NCBI RefSeq assembly: GCF_963691685.1
Contig: NZ_OY829290.1
Location: 1,922,001 to 1,986,000 of the forward strand
Origin: Thalassovita sp.
GTDB taxonomy: Bacteria > Pseudomonadota > Alphaproteobacteria > Rhodobacterales > Rhodobacteraceae
DNA length: 64,000 nt
Reading direction: 5' to 3'
Below, one piece after another: positions 38,156 to 46,313 of the stretch. The stretch's first letter is position 1. The number at the start of each line of letters is the position of its first letter. A program made the translations under genes and the position numbers. Under the pieces are notes generated by a model, which was not told where the DNA came from, did no database searches, and was given only the letters and a program-made list of their open reading frames with translations.

Positions 38156-39013
38156 TCAGGTCCGTTTCTGCGCAGTTTCTCGATGCCAGACATAAATCCC
38201 AGCCACAACAATCACAAGCGCCCCGATCACCGTCCAGAAATCCGGGTATTCATCAAAGAAGACCATGCCCCAGAGCGTGGCAAAGATCAGCCCGACATAG
38301 GCAAAGGGCGCCAGCATCCCGGCCTCACCCAGTGACAGCGACTTGATCAGCAACAACTGCGAGATGGTGCCGAAACAGGCCAGGAGGCACAGCAGCGCAA
38401 AGGAGGTCAAATCCAGCGGCGTCCAGTAAAACGGCACCAGACAGCTGAGGATCACCGCGCCAAAGGCCGCCGTGTAAAGGAGCGAGGTCCAGGGATCCTC
38501 ATTCATGCCCACATAGCGGGTAACAAGGTTATAGGCCGAATAGAAAAACGCCGCCGCCAGCGGGAACAGCGCATAGACCGAAAACACACCGCTGCCGGGG
38601 CGGATGATGATCAAGGCGCCGATCAGCGATACCGCAATGCCAAAGGCGCGGCGTGGGCCCAGCGGTTCCCCCAAAAACAGCGCCGCGCCCAGGGTGATCA
38701 GCACCGGGTTGATGTCCATGATGGCGGTGGCCTCAGCCAGACCAATATGGGTGATCCCGGTAAAGAAGGAGGCGGTCGCCCCAAGCAGGATCACCGAACG
38801 CGCCAGCTGCAACAGTGGATAGCGGGTGCGCGCCACAGTCTGAATGCGGGGCAGAACGATCAGGAATACCATCATGGTTTGACCGGCGTAACGGGCCCAG
38901 ACCGCCTGCAGGGTGCCAACCCGTTGGCTCAACTCCTTGGCGGTGGCATCCATTGCGGCAAAGAAAAAGATGGCGCTGATCATCAGCAAAATGGCTTTGG
39001 TGTTTTGGGACAT
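38156..39013 (-). CDS. EamA/DMT-superfamily permease
   Basis: A 285-residue inner-membrane transporter with ten predicted helices in two EamA halves, e.g. AILLMISAIFFFAAMDATAK and LFLGEPLGPRRAFGIAVSLI. The start at 39013 (MSQNTKAILL) puts the first helix at the N-terminus; an upstream ATG at 39112 adds 33 non-hydrophobic residues. Its substrate is not known. It precedes the acyltransferase gene by seven bases. It is a different subgroup from the RarD-type gene at 7865. Confidence 0.85.
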   Translation of the reverse strand: MSQNTKAILLMISAIFFFAAMDATAKELSQRVGTLQAVWARYAGQTMMVFLIVLPRIQTVARTRYPLLQLARSVILLGATASFFTGITHIGLAEATAIMDINPVLITLGAALFLGEPLGPRRAFGIAVSLIGALIIIRPGSGVFSVYALFPLAAAFFYSAYNLVTRYVGMNEDPWTSLLYTAAFGAVILSCLVPFYWTPLDLTSFALLCLLACFGTISQLLLIKSLSLGEAGMLAPFAYVGLIFATLWGMVFFDEYPDFWTVIGALVIVVAGIYVWHRETAQKRT

Positions 39014-39328
39014 ACGCGGCGCGGATCCGTGGCTTGAGGGGATATCAGATCGCCGTGTAAGGGCCGTAAGATCTGGCCGGGCAAGCCGACATATCGGCTT
39101 TAACGCATCCATTTGTAACTGTCACCGCAGAGTTTTCGCGCAGGTGACAGGGAAACGGCGCGCTGGTTGCGCCGGCCTGTAGACCAATTTGAAGGTGAGA
39201 TTTGGGCCCTAAGGCGCTGTAATTGCGCCTTTGTTTGGGGCGTGAATGGCTTGGAGACGCTCAAAAGCTCCCATGCCAAAGGCGATGCCTCTGGCTGGTT
39301 TCAACGGGTCCGATCCGTCGAAGGGGCG
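39014..39328. other. Non-coding stretch between the EamA and small-peptide genes
   Basis: I see no gene in these 315 bases. The only structure is a hairpin, AAGGCGC (39211-39217) and GCGCCTT (39225-39231), followed on the + strand by TGTTTGG, a weak terminator-like feature. The upstream part should hold the EamA promoter. No RBS-supported frame with family-like protein sequence is present. Confidence 0.6.
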
Positions 39329-39487
39329 TCAGCCGGTGACCTTGACGCAGGCCCGTGCGGTTTCATCCCAGACGGTGCCGTCGGCGCAGCTCATCGCTTG
39401 CTGGCTATGGCCGGAGGAACAGCCCATCGCATAAGACGTGATGGGGGCCACGGTCAAAAGGGCGGCGATCACAAGAGTTCGATACAT
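39329..39487 (-). CDS. 52-residue secreted Cys-rich peptide
   Basis: A short frame starts at the ATG complementary to 39485-39487, eight bases after GGAGA. It encodes MYRTLVIAALLTVAPITSYA, a signal peptide, then a 32-residue mature chain with three cysteines: MGCSSGHSQQAMSCADGTVW, then DETARACVKVTG. The pattern C-SADGTVWD-C resembles a mini chitin-binding or disulfide-held motif, but I do not recognise a named family. It lies downstream of purB on the same strand and is separated from it by a terminator. It is probably real because RBS, signal and cysteine spacing agree. Confidence 0.7.
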   Translation of the reverse strand: MYRTLVIAALLTVAPITSYAMGCSSGHSQQAMSCADGTVWDETARACVKVTG

Positions 39488-39568
39488 TGGCAGGTCTCCC
39501 TAAAGATCCGCTACCCTACCACAAATCCGGCGCAAAATCGAATGGGCGTCCCGCCAGCCCCACCGGCC

Positions 39569-39599
39569 CAAAAAAACCGCCCCCCGAAAGGGGCGGTCT
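39569..39599 (-). terminator. Intrinsic terminator of purB
   Basis: On the minus strand ACCGCCCC, a TTTC loop and GGGGGGCGGT are followed by a run of seven T. It begins 21 bases after the purB stop. Confidence 0.88.
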
Positions 39600-39620
39600 C
39601 ATCATCTCAGGACAGGCGGC

Positions 39621-40928
39621 TTAGGCTTCGCCAAACACCCGTTTGAAGATCGTGTTGACATGTTTGGTGTGATAGCCCATGTCGAATTTCTCGTTGATGC
39701 CATCAACGCCAAGCGCGGCCACAACCTCATCATCGGCCAGCAGCAACTCGCGGAAATCAACACGCTCTTCCCAGACCTTCAGGGCGTTGCGCTGCACCAT
39801 GGAATAGGCGTCTTCACGGCTGACACCGGCCTGGGTCAGGGCCAGAAGCACCCGCTGCGACATCACCAGACCGGGGAATTTGTTCATGTTGTCCAGCATG
39901 TTGTCGGGGAAGATCAGCATCTTCTCAACCACACCGGCCAGACGGTTCAGCGCGAAGTCCAGCGTCACGGTTGCATCCGGACCAATGCCACGTTCCACTG
40001 AGGAGTGCGAGATGTCACGCTCATGCCAAAGCGCCACGTTTTCCATCGCCGGGATCACGGTCATGCGCACCAGACGGGCCAGACCGGTCAGGTTTTCGGT
40101 CAACACAGGGTTCTTCTTATGCGGCATCGCCGAGGAGCCTTTTTGACCCATCGAGAAGAACTCCGCACCTTCCAGAACCTCGGTGCGCTGCATGTGGCGG
40201 ATTTCAACGGCGACGTTTTCAATCGACGAGGCGATCACCCCCAGAACGGCAAAGAACATCGCGTGACGGTCACGCGGGATCACCTGGGTGCTGATCGGTT
40301 CTGGCTTCAGGCCCAACTGCTCGCAGACATGCTCTTCAACGGCGGGGTCGATGTTGGCGAAGGTGCCGACCGCGCCCGAGATGGCGCCGGTGGCGATCTC
40401 TTCACGGGCCTGCTGCAGACGCGCCTTGTTGCGGTCCATTTCAGCGTAGAACCGGGCAAAGGTCAGGCCCATGGTGGTGGGTTCGGCGTGGATGCCGTGG
40501 CTGCGGCCCACACGCACGGTGTCTTTATGTTCCATGGCGCGGGTTTTCAGCGCCGCCAGCAGGCGGTCCATATCGGCCAGCAGAATGTCCGCGGCGCGCA
40601 CCAGCTGCACGTTCAGGCAGGTGTCCAGCACGTCCGAGGAGGTCATGCCCTGATGCACAAAACGCGCCTCTTCGCTGCCAACATGTTCGGCCAGGTGGGT
40701 CAGGAAGGCGATGACATCATGTTTGGTGACCGCTTCGATCTCATCAATGCGCGCCACGTCAAATTCAACGTCCTTGGCTTTCCAAACGGCATCGGCGTTT
40801 TCCTGCGGGATCACCCCCAGTTTGGCCTGAGCGTCACAGGCGTGCGCTTCAATCTCGTACCAGATGCGGAACTTGGTTTCCGGTGACCAGATGGCGGTCA
40901 TTTCGGGGCGGGCATAACGAGGGATCAT
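39621..40928 (-). CDS. purB: Adenylosuccinate lyase
   Basis: PurB acts twice in purine synthesis, splitting SAICAR and adenylosuccinate to release fumarate. It is 435 residues. The fumarase/aspartase superfamily signature is GSSAMPHKKNPVLTENLTGL (about 262-281). The TSSDVLDTCLNVQLV and GRSHGIHAEPTTMGL regions carry the other active-site residues. The start MIPRYARPEMTAIWSPETKF is canonical. It is divergent from the DUF6314 gene. Confidence 0.97.
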   Translation of the reverse strand: MIPRYARPEMTAIWSPETKFRIWYEIEAHACDAQAKLGVIPQENADAVWKAKDVEFDVARIDEIEAVTKHDVIAFLTHLAEHVGSEEARFVHQGMTSSDVLDTCLNVQLVRAADILLADMDRLLAALKTRAMEHKDTVRVGRSHGIHAEPTTMGLTFARFYAEMDRNKARLQQAREEIATGAISGAVGTFANIDPAVEEHVCEQLGLKPEPISTQVIPRDRHAMFFAVLGVIASSIENVAVEIRHMQRTEVLEGAEFFSMGQKGSSAMPHKKNPVLTENLTGLARLVRMTVIPAMENVALWHERDISHSSVERGIGPDATVTLDFALNRLAGVVEKMLIFPDNMLDNMNKFPGLVMSQRVLLALTQAGVSREDAYSMVQRNALKVWEERVDFRELLLADDEVVAALGVDGINEKFDMGYHTKHVNTIFKRVFGEA

Positions 40929-41009
40929 CGGTTTTTCCTTGATCGGCTGGAACTCGCGGTTTCCTTACCTGTGTGACGAGGTTACGACAAGGGCAGGAGG
41001 GCGGATAAC

Positions 41010-41444
41010 ATGGCTGAGATCCCCGTAAATCTTGATCTTTTTGCCTTTGAGGGGCGTTGGCAGCTTGACCGTTTGGTCACAAATGCCGTTGGCCCGGATA
41101 TGACCCTCACCGGATGGGCCGAGTTTCGCCCCCATGAGGGCGGGCTGATGCTGATCGAAAGCGGCACGTTACAGGTGGCGGGGCAGCCGCCGATGCAGGG
41201 GGAGCAGCGCTACATCTGGCGTCAGGAGGGGGCGGAAATCGCGACCTTCTTTGCTGATGAGCGCCCGTTCTTCCGTTTCACACCTGCCGGTCAGATCGCC
41301 GCCGCCCATTGGTGCAGCCCGGACCAATATGACGTGGTGATGGAGTTCGCCCATTGGCCCGACTGGCAGGCCACCTGGACGGTCAAAGGCCCGCGTAAGG
41401 ATTATGTGATGCGCTCGCATTACCGTCGCGCCGTGAGTATTTGA
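41010..41444 (+). CDS. DUF6314 family protein
   Basis: A 144-residue soluble protein with the pattern of DUF6314, a small family common in Rhodobacteraceae: LFAFEGRWQLDRLVTNAVGP at the N-terminus, then HWCSPDQYDVVMEF and TWTVKGPRKDYVMRSHYRR. The fold is probably a lipocalin-like beta barrel; no function is known. The stop lies within a dispersed repeat: the last codons GTG AGT ATT TGA are part of GTGAGTATTTGAGG, so the repeat supplies the C-terminal VSI. Confidence 0.85.
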   Translation: MAEIPVNLDLFAFEGRWQLDRLVTNAVGPDMTLTGWAEFRPHEGGLMLIESGTLQVAGQPPMQGEQRYIWRQEGAEIATFFADERPFFRFTPAGQIAAAHWCSPDQYDVVMEFAHWPDWQATWTVKGPRKDYVMRSHYRRAVSI

Positions 41445-41750
41445 GGAACATTGAAAGGCGCTTTCATCGTTTCTAGGGTCAGGACCCACTCATTTGACGC
41501 CACTGGTTTGACTGGTCTTGTTCCTGACAAGGCACATTGGTGCAGAAATACTGGTTGTATATTAAGGCGATGTAACGCAGCTCAGGGGCAAGATCAGTCA
41601 AATCTTGCAGACCCAGGAAGCGCTGCAAAGCAGCGGCTTTGGCCACTTGAAATTGACCCCGGCAGTTCCCGCGTGTCCAAAACCTCTGCTTTATTGCCCT
41701 TCCAGGGCCAGTGACGTCAAATGAGTGGGTCCTGACCCTAAATACTCTGG
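41435..41750. repeat. Interrupted head-to-head pair of dispersed GAGTATTT repeats
   Basis: A forward core (GAGTATTTGAGGAACATTGA at 41435) and a reverse core (AAATACTCTGG at 41740-41750) flank a 267-bp TIR element. Removing the element and one TA leaves GTTTCTAAATACTCTGG, which matches the intact pair at 22924-22940 (GTTTCAAAAATACTCTGG apart from one base and a length difference of one). Confidence 0.75.
41474..41740. mobile_element. 267-bp non-autonomous TIR element (MITE-like), TA target site
   Basis: The element has 33-bp terminal inverted repeats with one mismatch, beginning TAGGGTCAGGACCCACTCAT on each strand (41474-41506 and 41708-41740). TA at each end is consistent with a TA target duplication, as used by IS630 and some IS5-related elements. 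The interior of about 200 bases has no transposase. A minus-strand reading of it (RFLGLQDLTDLAPELRYIAL) may be a transposase remnant but is not recognised. It sits in a dispersed repeat (41435-41750), so both empty and filled site structures can be inferred. Confidence 0.75.
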
Positions 41751-42249
41751 GCTGAATGCGGTCAAAACTCCATTTTGAAAGCAGAGGTGCAACGCCCCTT
41801 TCCCTGCTGTGGCAAGCGCCAGATCTGCATGTGCCGCATATCCGCCAGACCCAATCCCATATAACCCAACGGTCCCGCCGCGCCCCTTTGTGCGGCGCGA
41901 TATCGCCCATCGCGCGCGGGCGCATCAGATCGGACATGGGGGATATCCTTGGGCCATGCGCTGCGTTGCAGAGGGGGGTAGGAGGAGAGGCGGAGGGGGG
42001 TAAAAATCTATCCAAAGTATAGGTCGCAATTAGATACACTTCGGCGCAATTTCTGAATGTTTGGATTTTTTTCTGCGGTGTCCGGGAAATCCTGCTTCAG
42101 CCTTGCTGATGCGTGCCGGATCCTGGCCGCGTATCGCTGGATCGTCGTTCTCAATCTTCGGAATGTGACGTCGAAGAGATCATGAGGTCCTATATTTGGT
42201 TCTGTTTTGGACCGAAGTCAGGGTCAGCACCCAAGGTCGTATGTTTGTT
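41751..42249. other. Non-coding or decayed region before the glycosidase-like gene
   Basis: About 500 bases without a convincing gene. The left half is G/C-rich with homopolymer tracts (GGGGGGTAGGAGGAGAGGCG at about 41974). A minus-strand frame through it has no RBS and a composition unlike the neighbours. The right half (42000-42249) is A/T-richer than its surroundings. A short AGGGTCAGCACCC at 42220 resembles the end of the nearby TIR element. Decayed accessory DNA is the most likely content. Confidence 0.5.
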
Positions 42250-43992
42250 TTAGAAGCCGCCCAGAAGAGCCAGCAGGGGGAGGAAACCTAAGAGGCCGCT
42301 CATTCCTGCTTCCATTGCCCCGCCGTCGTCTGGGCTTTCTTCTTCGGCGGGTGGTTCGTTCTCCTCTGCGGGTGGTTGTGCGGGTGGTTGGTCGGGTTCG
42401 CTTGGGGTGACAATCAGGACTTCGTCGTCTGGTTCGGTGTCGCTGTTGGCTTGTTGTTCCAGTTTCACCATCCTGTCGAAGTCCTCGGTATAATTGGGAT
42501 CTTCGACCACGACCCTTATGATTTCATAAGCGTCGAGCTCGGCCGTGAATATGCCGTCTCGGAAGACGTCAGCCGGATCCAGCTGGGTGACTTCCGCCGG
42601 GCTTTCGCTGTCGGTCGGGCTGTAGCCGTCCTGAACCCCAAGAACCTCAACCCGCATGGTGCCACCGGCCTCCAGGATCTGGTTGAAGTCAATCTCGGTC
42701 TGTTGTGCCTCATCGTTGTTGGAGGCGATGAAGGTCACGAAGGTGTCTTCGCTGTAGAACGCATGCACCGAGGTTTCCTCTTCGGTCACCTCATGTTCAT
42801 CGCGATCATCGGGGCTGAGATCCAGCGCCGTGGTGTTGGGCAGCACCTCATTCATCATGCGGAACATCTCACCGGGGACGGTCAGGGGGACTTCTTCGCC
42901 CTCATTGCCGGCCAGGTTGGTCAGGTTGTTCTGCTGGATCGCCCAGACAAAGCCCGAGTCGACACCGTGTTCGGTGAACTCCTCGGTCATGTTCAGCATT
43001 TCATGGGCCTGTTTCAGACCGTAGTTTTCGGTCACGTCCCAATTGTGGGTCGCTTTCAGGTTCCATTCGGTGATGTGCTTTTCCAGCTCACCAAACCGTT
43101 CGTCCCAGGTCTGTTCCACGGTGCGCAGATCGAAATCGCGGCTGCCGGGGTTGTCAGCCCCTTTGGAATAGATGTGCAGCGCCAGACCATCGACCGCTTC
43201 GATCTCGGAGGCTTTGTCATACTCCGACATGATGATTTCATTCATCACCTTCGGCCAGGCCACATCGCCTGAATTGTAGATAAAGACCTCGGGGTCCAGA
43301 TCGCCCAGGTTATAGTCTTCGATCACCGCCGCCAGCTGCTCTTCGCCGGTCAGGAAGTGGTCATAGTCATTGGACAGGCGCGAGGAGCCGTAGTTCTGGC
43401 CGTTCTGTACCAGGATATCGATGTCCTGAAACAGCTCTGCCTGCGGGTGGGCGTTGATTTCCTGATGCACGATCTCGGCCATACGGGCCGAGACACGACC
43501 GTATTCCAGCGCGGTCATCTCACCGCTGCCCCAGTATTCGTTGCCAATCTCAAAACCGCGGATGGTCGGCTCGCCATATTGGCCGTCCAGCGTGTCACGA
43601 ATGAAGTCCCGCAGCACCTGATCATCCACCGCTTCGGTCCGGTGACCGCTCGCGTCAGCTTCCTGGCTCAGGTAATAGCGCGTGGGTAGCACAACCGTGA
43701 CGTCGATGTTGTTGTCTTCGGCATAAGACATGAACTCGCTATAAGGCAGCAGCTCAACCGTATTGCCGGTGTCGGGATCGATCGCCGTCTCTTTGTCCGG
43801 GTCACGTAGATCGAAGTAGTCTTCGGTCAGCGATCCACCGGGATAGCGGATGTGTTCCACGCCAAGCGCGGCCACTTTTTCATCATAGGTGCCGTCTTCG
43901 CCGATCTGATCCCGGCTGGACAAAACATTGGCCCCAAAGAGTTCTTGTGTGTACTCATTAGCGCCCAGAGACTGTGCGTTCAGATAAATCAT
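42250..43992 (-). CDS. Glycoside-hydrolase clan A-like protein with Pro/Glu linker and hydrophobic C-tail
   Basis: The 580-residue protein has a TIM-barrel glycosidase-like domain (about 1-390). The expected acid/base is Glu152 in GFEIGNEYWGSGEM and the nucleophile Glu309 in EKHITEWNLKATHN, the spacing of clan A families such as GH39/GH51. A beta-rich region follows (about 395-515). Residues 525-562 are Pro/Glu-rich (PPAQPPAEENEPPAEEES), and the end is hydrophobic (GLLGFLPLLALLGGF). It has no N-terminal signal. Related N-termini in this group occur on type I-secreted repeat proteins, but no RTX repeats are seen. GAGGGAG precedes the ATG. Substrate is unknown. Confidence 0.75.
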   Translation of the reverse strand: MIYLNAQSLGANEYTQELFGANVLSSRDQIGEDGTYDEKVAALGVEHIRYPGGSLTEDYFDLRDPDKETAIDPDTGNTVELLPYSEFMSYAEDNNIDVTVVLPTRYYLSQEADASGHRTEAVDDQVLRDFIRDTLDGQYGEPTIRGFEIGNEYWGSGEMTALEYGRVSARMAEIVHQEINAHPQAELFQDIDILVQNGQNYGSSRLSNDYDHFLTGEEQLAAVIEDYNLGDLDPEVFIYNSGDVAWPKVMNEIIMSEYDKASEIEAVDGLALHIYSKGADNPGSRDFDLRTVEQTWDERFGELEKHITEWNLKATHNWDVTENYGLKQAHEMLNMTEEFTEHGVDSGFVWAIQQNNLTNLAGNEGEEVPLTVPGEMFRMMNEVLPNTTALDLSPDDRDEHEVTEEETSVHAFYSEDTFVTFIASNNDEAQQTEIDFNQILEAGGTMRVEVLGVQDGYSPTDSESPAEVTQLDPADVFRDGIFTAELDAYEIIRVVVEDPNYTEDFDRMVKLEQQANSDTEPDDEVLIVTPSEPDQPPAQPPAEENEPPAEEESPDDGGAMEAGMSGLLGFLPLLALLGGF

Positions 43993-44543
43993 TACTGCTC
44001 CCTCTTTTCTTCACGAAAAGGTGGTTAGGGTGTTCGCTTCGATTTTTCGGACGCTTCCCAACCTTATTTTTTTTGATGCTCGATAGGTGGGGAGCTGCCT
44101 GATGTAGATTTCTGAGATGGAGACTGTGGAAGGCCCCGTGCCAAGTCCACGGCAAGCCGGAATTGCCGACTTATTCGAGGTCCGATACCCCCCAAAGGAG
44201 GTGTCATTTCGCCTTAAGAGCGCAAAATTTTATCCTAAAATCCGGCGGGGTGCCGTCGTGACCATGTCGAATTTTTCGCCCTCTCCGGGGCGATCGCTGG
44301 TCTTTTCCCATGCCAATGCGACTCGGGTGATTCGTTAAGTCGAGTCACCAAAGGTCGGCGCAAAAAGCGCGGGGTTTTCACGCCTGGGACAGGCGTTTTT
44401 ACCACTTGCATGCGATAGGGGTGTGCAAGCCTCATGCCATGCCGCCATTCTTTTTGCAGCGGCTTGATATACCTAACGGCCTAGGCCATCTGGATGTTTA
44501 GCTCTCTTTTCAATTTATTTCGTTTTTTGTTAGATCGGGGGCT
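43993..44543. other. Intergenic region with an orphan terminator-like hairpin
   Basis: These 551 bases separate divergent genes and hold no supported protein gene. The A/T-rich left end should contain the promoter for the glycosidase-like gene. Hairpins include GACTCG-N15-CGAGTC (about 44321-44347) and a perfect ACGCCTG-GGA-CAGGCGT (44380-44396) followed by TTTTT on the + strand. Nothing on the + strand upstream is a gene, so a + strand small RNA ending at about 44400 is possible, on weak grounds. Confidence 0.4.
44380..44401 (+). terminator. Orphan intrinsic terminator
   Basis: ACGCCTG (44380-44386), GGA loop, CAGGCGT (44390-44396), then TTTT. The stem is perfect and the T tract good, but no upstream + strand gene is present. 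Confidence 0.5.
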
Positions 44544-45317
44544 ATGACGCAGATCTTACAGACAAAATTGCCCTATGATTTATCCGCCCAGCGGCCCCTG
44601 CCGGGGATCCAGCCGCTGGATATGGCCGAATGGCTACATGTGGATGAGGCTTACCTCGGCCAGATGGCCTACCGCGCGCAGTTGATTGCGGATAAACGCG
44701 ACAAGGTGATCGGTCTGCTGCCTGAAGCGGAAGGGCCTGCGGCGGAGCTGTTGGATCTGGTTCTGAGCCAACTGGCCAGCCGCCCGGATTTCACTGTGAG
44801 CGCGGAAACCGTGCTGCGCCCGGATGGTCAGCGGGTGCAGATTGACCGCAATGATCCGATGGCCACCCTTGGGCATCTGGTGCAGGAAGATCTGTGTATC
44901 CTGCAAAAACAGGGCGGCGAACATGTGCTGACCGGCGCGGTGCTGTGTTTCCCCTCCAGCTGGACGTTGGCGCAGAAGCTGGGCAAGCCGCTGATCGCGA
45001 TCCATGTGCCGGTGGACGAATATGACGCCAACCTGGCCAAACGGGTTCAGCGGCTGTTTGACGGTGTGCGCCCCGGCCGGCCGCTCTGGCGGTTCAACAT
45101 CCTGTGGTACGGCGTCAGTGAGCTGCATTACCCAAGGCCGGAATTTGATCACCGCGAATGGGTCAGTAAGGCGGAGGCCTCTTTCCTGCGCTCAGAAAAG
45201 CAATGCATCCTGCGCCTGCCACAGACCGGCGCGGCGGTGTTTTCCATTCACACCTTCATGCTGGAGGGCGATCTGGGCCGCGCCCTGGCGGCGGGACCGG
45301 CCAGCGTTGCGCGCTGA
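44544..45317 (+). CDS. DUF3445 haem-dependent oxidative N-demethylase-like protein
   Basis: A 257-residue protein of the DUF3445 family, whose characterised member is the alpha subunit of haem-dependent oxidative N-demethylase acting on dimethylamine. Family segments are PGIQPLDMAEWLHVDEAYLG, LVQEDLCILQKQGGEHVLTG, FPSSWTLAQKLGKPLIAIH, then LWRFNILWYGVSELHYPRP and the C-terminal RSEKQCILRLPQTGAAVFSI. The other subunits of the demethylase are not nearby, so activity alone is uncertain. It begins in an A/T-rich stretch with a weak RBS and is followed by a dispersed repeat. Confidence 0.82.
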   Translation: MTQILQTKLPYDLSAQRPLPGIQPLDMAEWLHVDEAYLGQMAYRAQLIADKRDKVIGLLPEAEGPAAELLDLVLSQLASRPDFTVSAETVLRPDGQRVQIDRNDPMATLGHLVQEDLCILQKQGGEHVLTGAVLCFPSSWTLAQKLGKPLIAIHVPVDEYDANLAKRVQRLFDGVRPGRPLWRFNILWYGVSELHYPRPEFDHREWVSKAEASFLRSEKQCILRLPQTGAAVFSIHTFMLEGDLGRALAAGPASVAR

Positions 45318-45350
45318 TTGAGACCTTGCACCCGGCGGTGAGGGGGCAAT

Positions 45351-45374
45351 GAGTATTTGGGGATCATTGAAAAG
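45351..45374 (+). repeat. Dispersed GAGTATTT repeat, short copy
   Basis: GAGTATTTGGGGATCATTGA with AAAGG follows, 33 bases after the DUF3445 stop. An AGGGGC-GCAT-GCCCCT palindrome (45378-45393) follows and overlaps the end of the convergent transglycosylase gene. Confidence 0.65.
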
Positions 45375-45391
45375 GGCAGGGGCGCATGCCC

Positions 45392-46216
45392 CTAGGGCGC
45401 GTCGATACGGGCAGCCATCAGTGCGATGGCCTGCTGATAGACTGTTGCGGCGTTCCATTCCTGAATGACTTTGAAGTTCCGCTCCCCCTCCTGATAGGGA
45501 CGGCCGCGGCGCCAGCCTTTCTTTTTCAGGAAGTTCGCGGTGGAGGTCAGCGCATCCACCCGGTCCGTCAGATCAACCCGGCCATCGCCGTTACCATCAA
45601 CCCCGTATTTCAGGATATTGCCAGGCAGGAACTGGGTGTGGCCCACCTCACCATGTTTGGCGCCCAAAGTGCCTGCGCTCAGCCCGCCGCGATCCACCAG
45701 CTGCAGCGCTGCCAGCGCATGTGGGGTGAAAAAACCTGGGCGGCGGCAGTCATGGGCCAGCGTGGTGATGGCATCGACCACATTGCTGTCCCCCATGAAG
45801 CGGCCAAAGCCGGTTTCCATACCGTGAATGGCCAGGATCACCCCGGCAGGCACGCCATAACGTTTTTCCAGCGCCGCAAAGAAAGCCGCATCCTGCGCTT
45901 TGCGTTTGCGCCCCTGTGCCACGATGGTGGTGGCGCCGCGGATCTGCATGAACTTGTCCAGCGAATAGCGAAAGCTTTTCTGGTTGCGATCGGCGGCAAT
46001 GGTGCGGCTGGCATATTGCGCCCCGGCAAGGGCGGCGAGGCCGCGTTGTTTCACGCCCTTTTTGCGGGCGTAACTGGCGAAGTCCTGTTTCCAGGCCTGA
46101 AAACCCACCGCGCTGTTACCGCAGGTGGCCGCCGTGGCGGCGGGGGGCTGGGTGAGGGATAAGGTCAGGGACAATAGGGTCAGGGGGACGGCGGGTCTAA
46201 TTAGGGCGCGCAGCAT
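45392..46216 (-). CDS. Lytic murein transglycosylase (MltB family)
   Basis: The enzyme cleaves peptidoglycan glycan strands by forming 1,6-anhydro-muramic ends. The protein is 274 residues with a signal peptide (MLRALIRPAVPLTLLSLTLS, cleaved about 30). The catalytic glutamate is Glu134 in ILAIHGMETGFGRFMG. Family stretches include AHDCRRPGFFTPHALAALQL, GHTQFLPGNILKYGVDGNGD and a C-terminal WNAATVYQQAIALMA. The start at 46216 follows GGAGGTTGCCG. It is a periplasmic/cell-wall enzyme without a peptidoglycan-binding tail. Confidence 0.9.
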   Translation of the reverse strand: MLRALIRPAVPLTLLSLTLSLTQPPAATAATCGNSAVGFQAWKQDFASYARKKGVKQRGLAALAGAQYASRTIAADRNQKSFRYSLDKFMQIRGATTIVAQGRKRKAQDAAFFAALEKRYGVPAGVILAIHGMETGFGRFMGDSNVVDAITTLAHDCRRPGFFTPHALAALQLVDRGGLSAGTLGAKHGEVGHTQFLPGNILKYGVDGNGDGRVDLTDRVDALTSTANFLKKKGWRRGRPYQEGERNFKVIQEWNAATVYQQAIALMAARIDAP

Positions 46217-46313
46217 CGGCAACCTCCGGCAAAGGGCGTGGTCTGAATATGCATAGGGTCGGGCAGGTGAGGGGCGCACGTCAAGCCCGGCCTCAGCGGT
46301 GAGGGGGACGGGA

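Noticed and set aside
41479..42039. A minus-strand frame spanning the TIR element and adjoining DNA
   Set aside because: It crosses the element end, has no RBS or recognised domain; at most it contains a transposase remnant.
42218..42235. AGGGTCAGCACCC, similar to the TIR start
   Set aside because: Only about 13 bases match with one mismatch and no partner end is seen; possibly chance.
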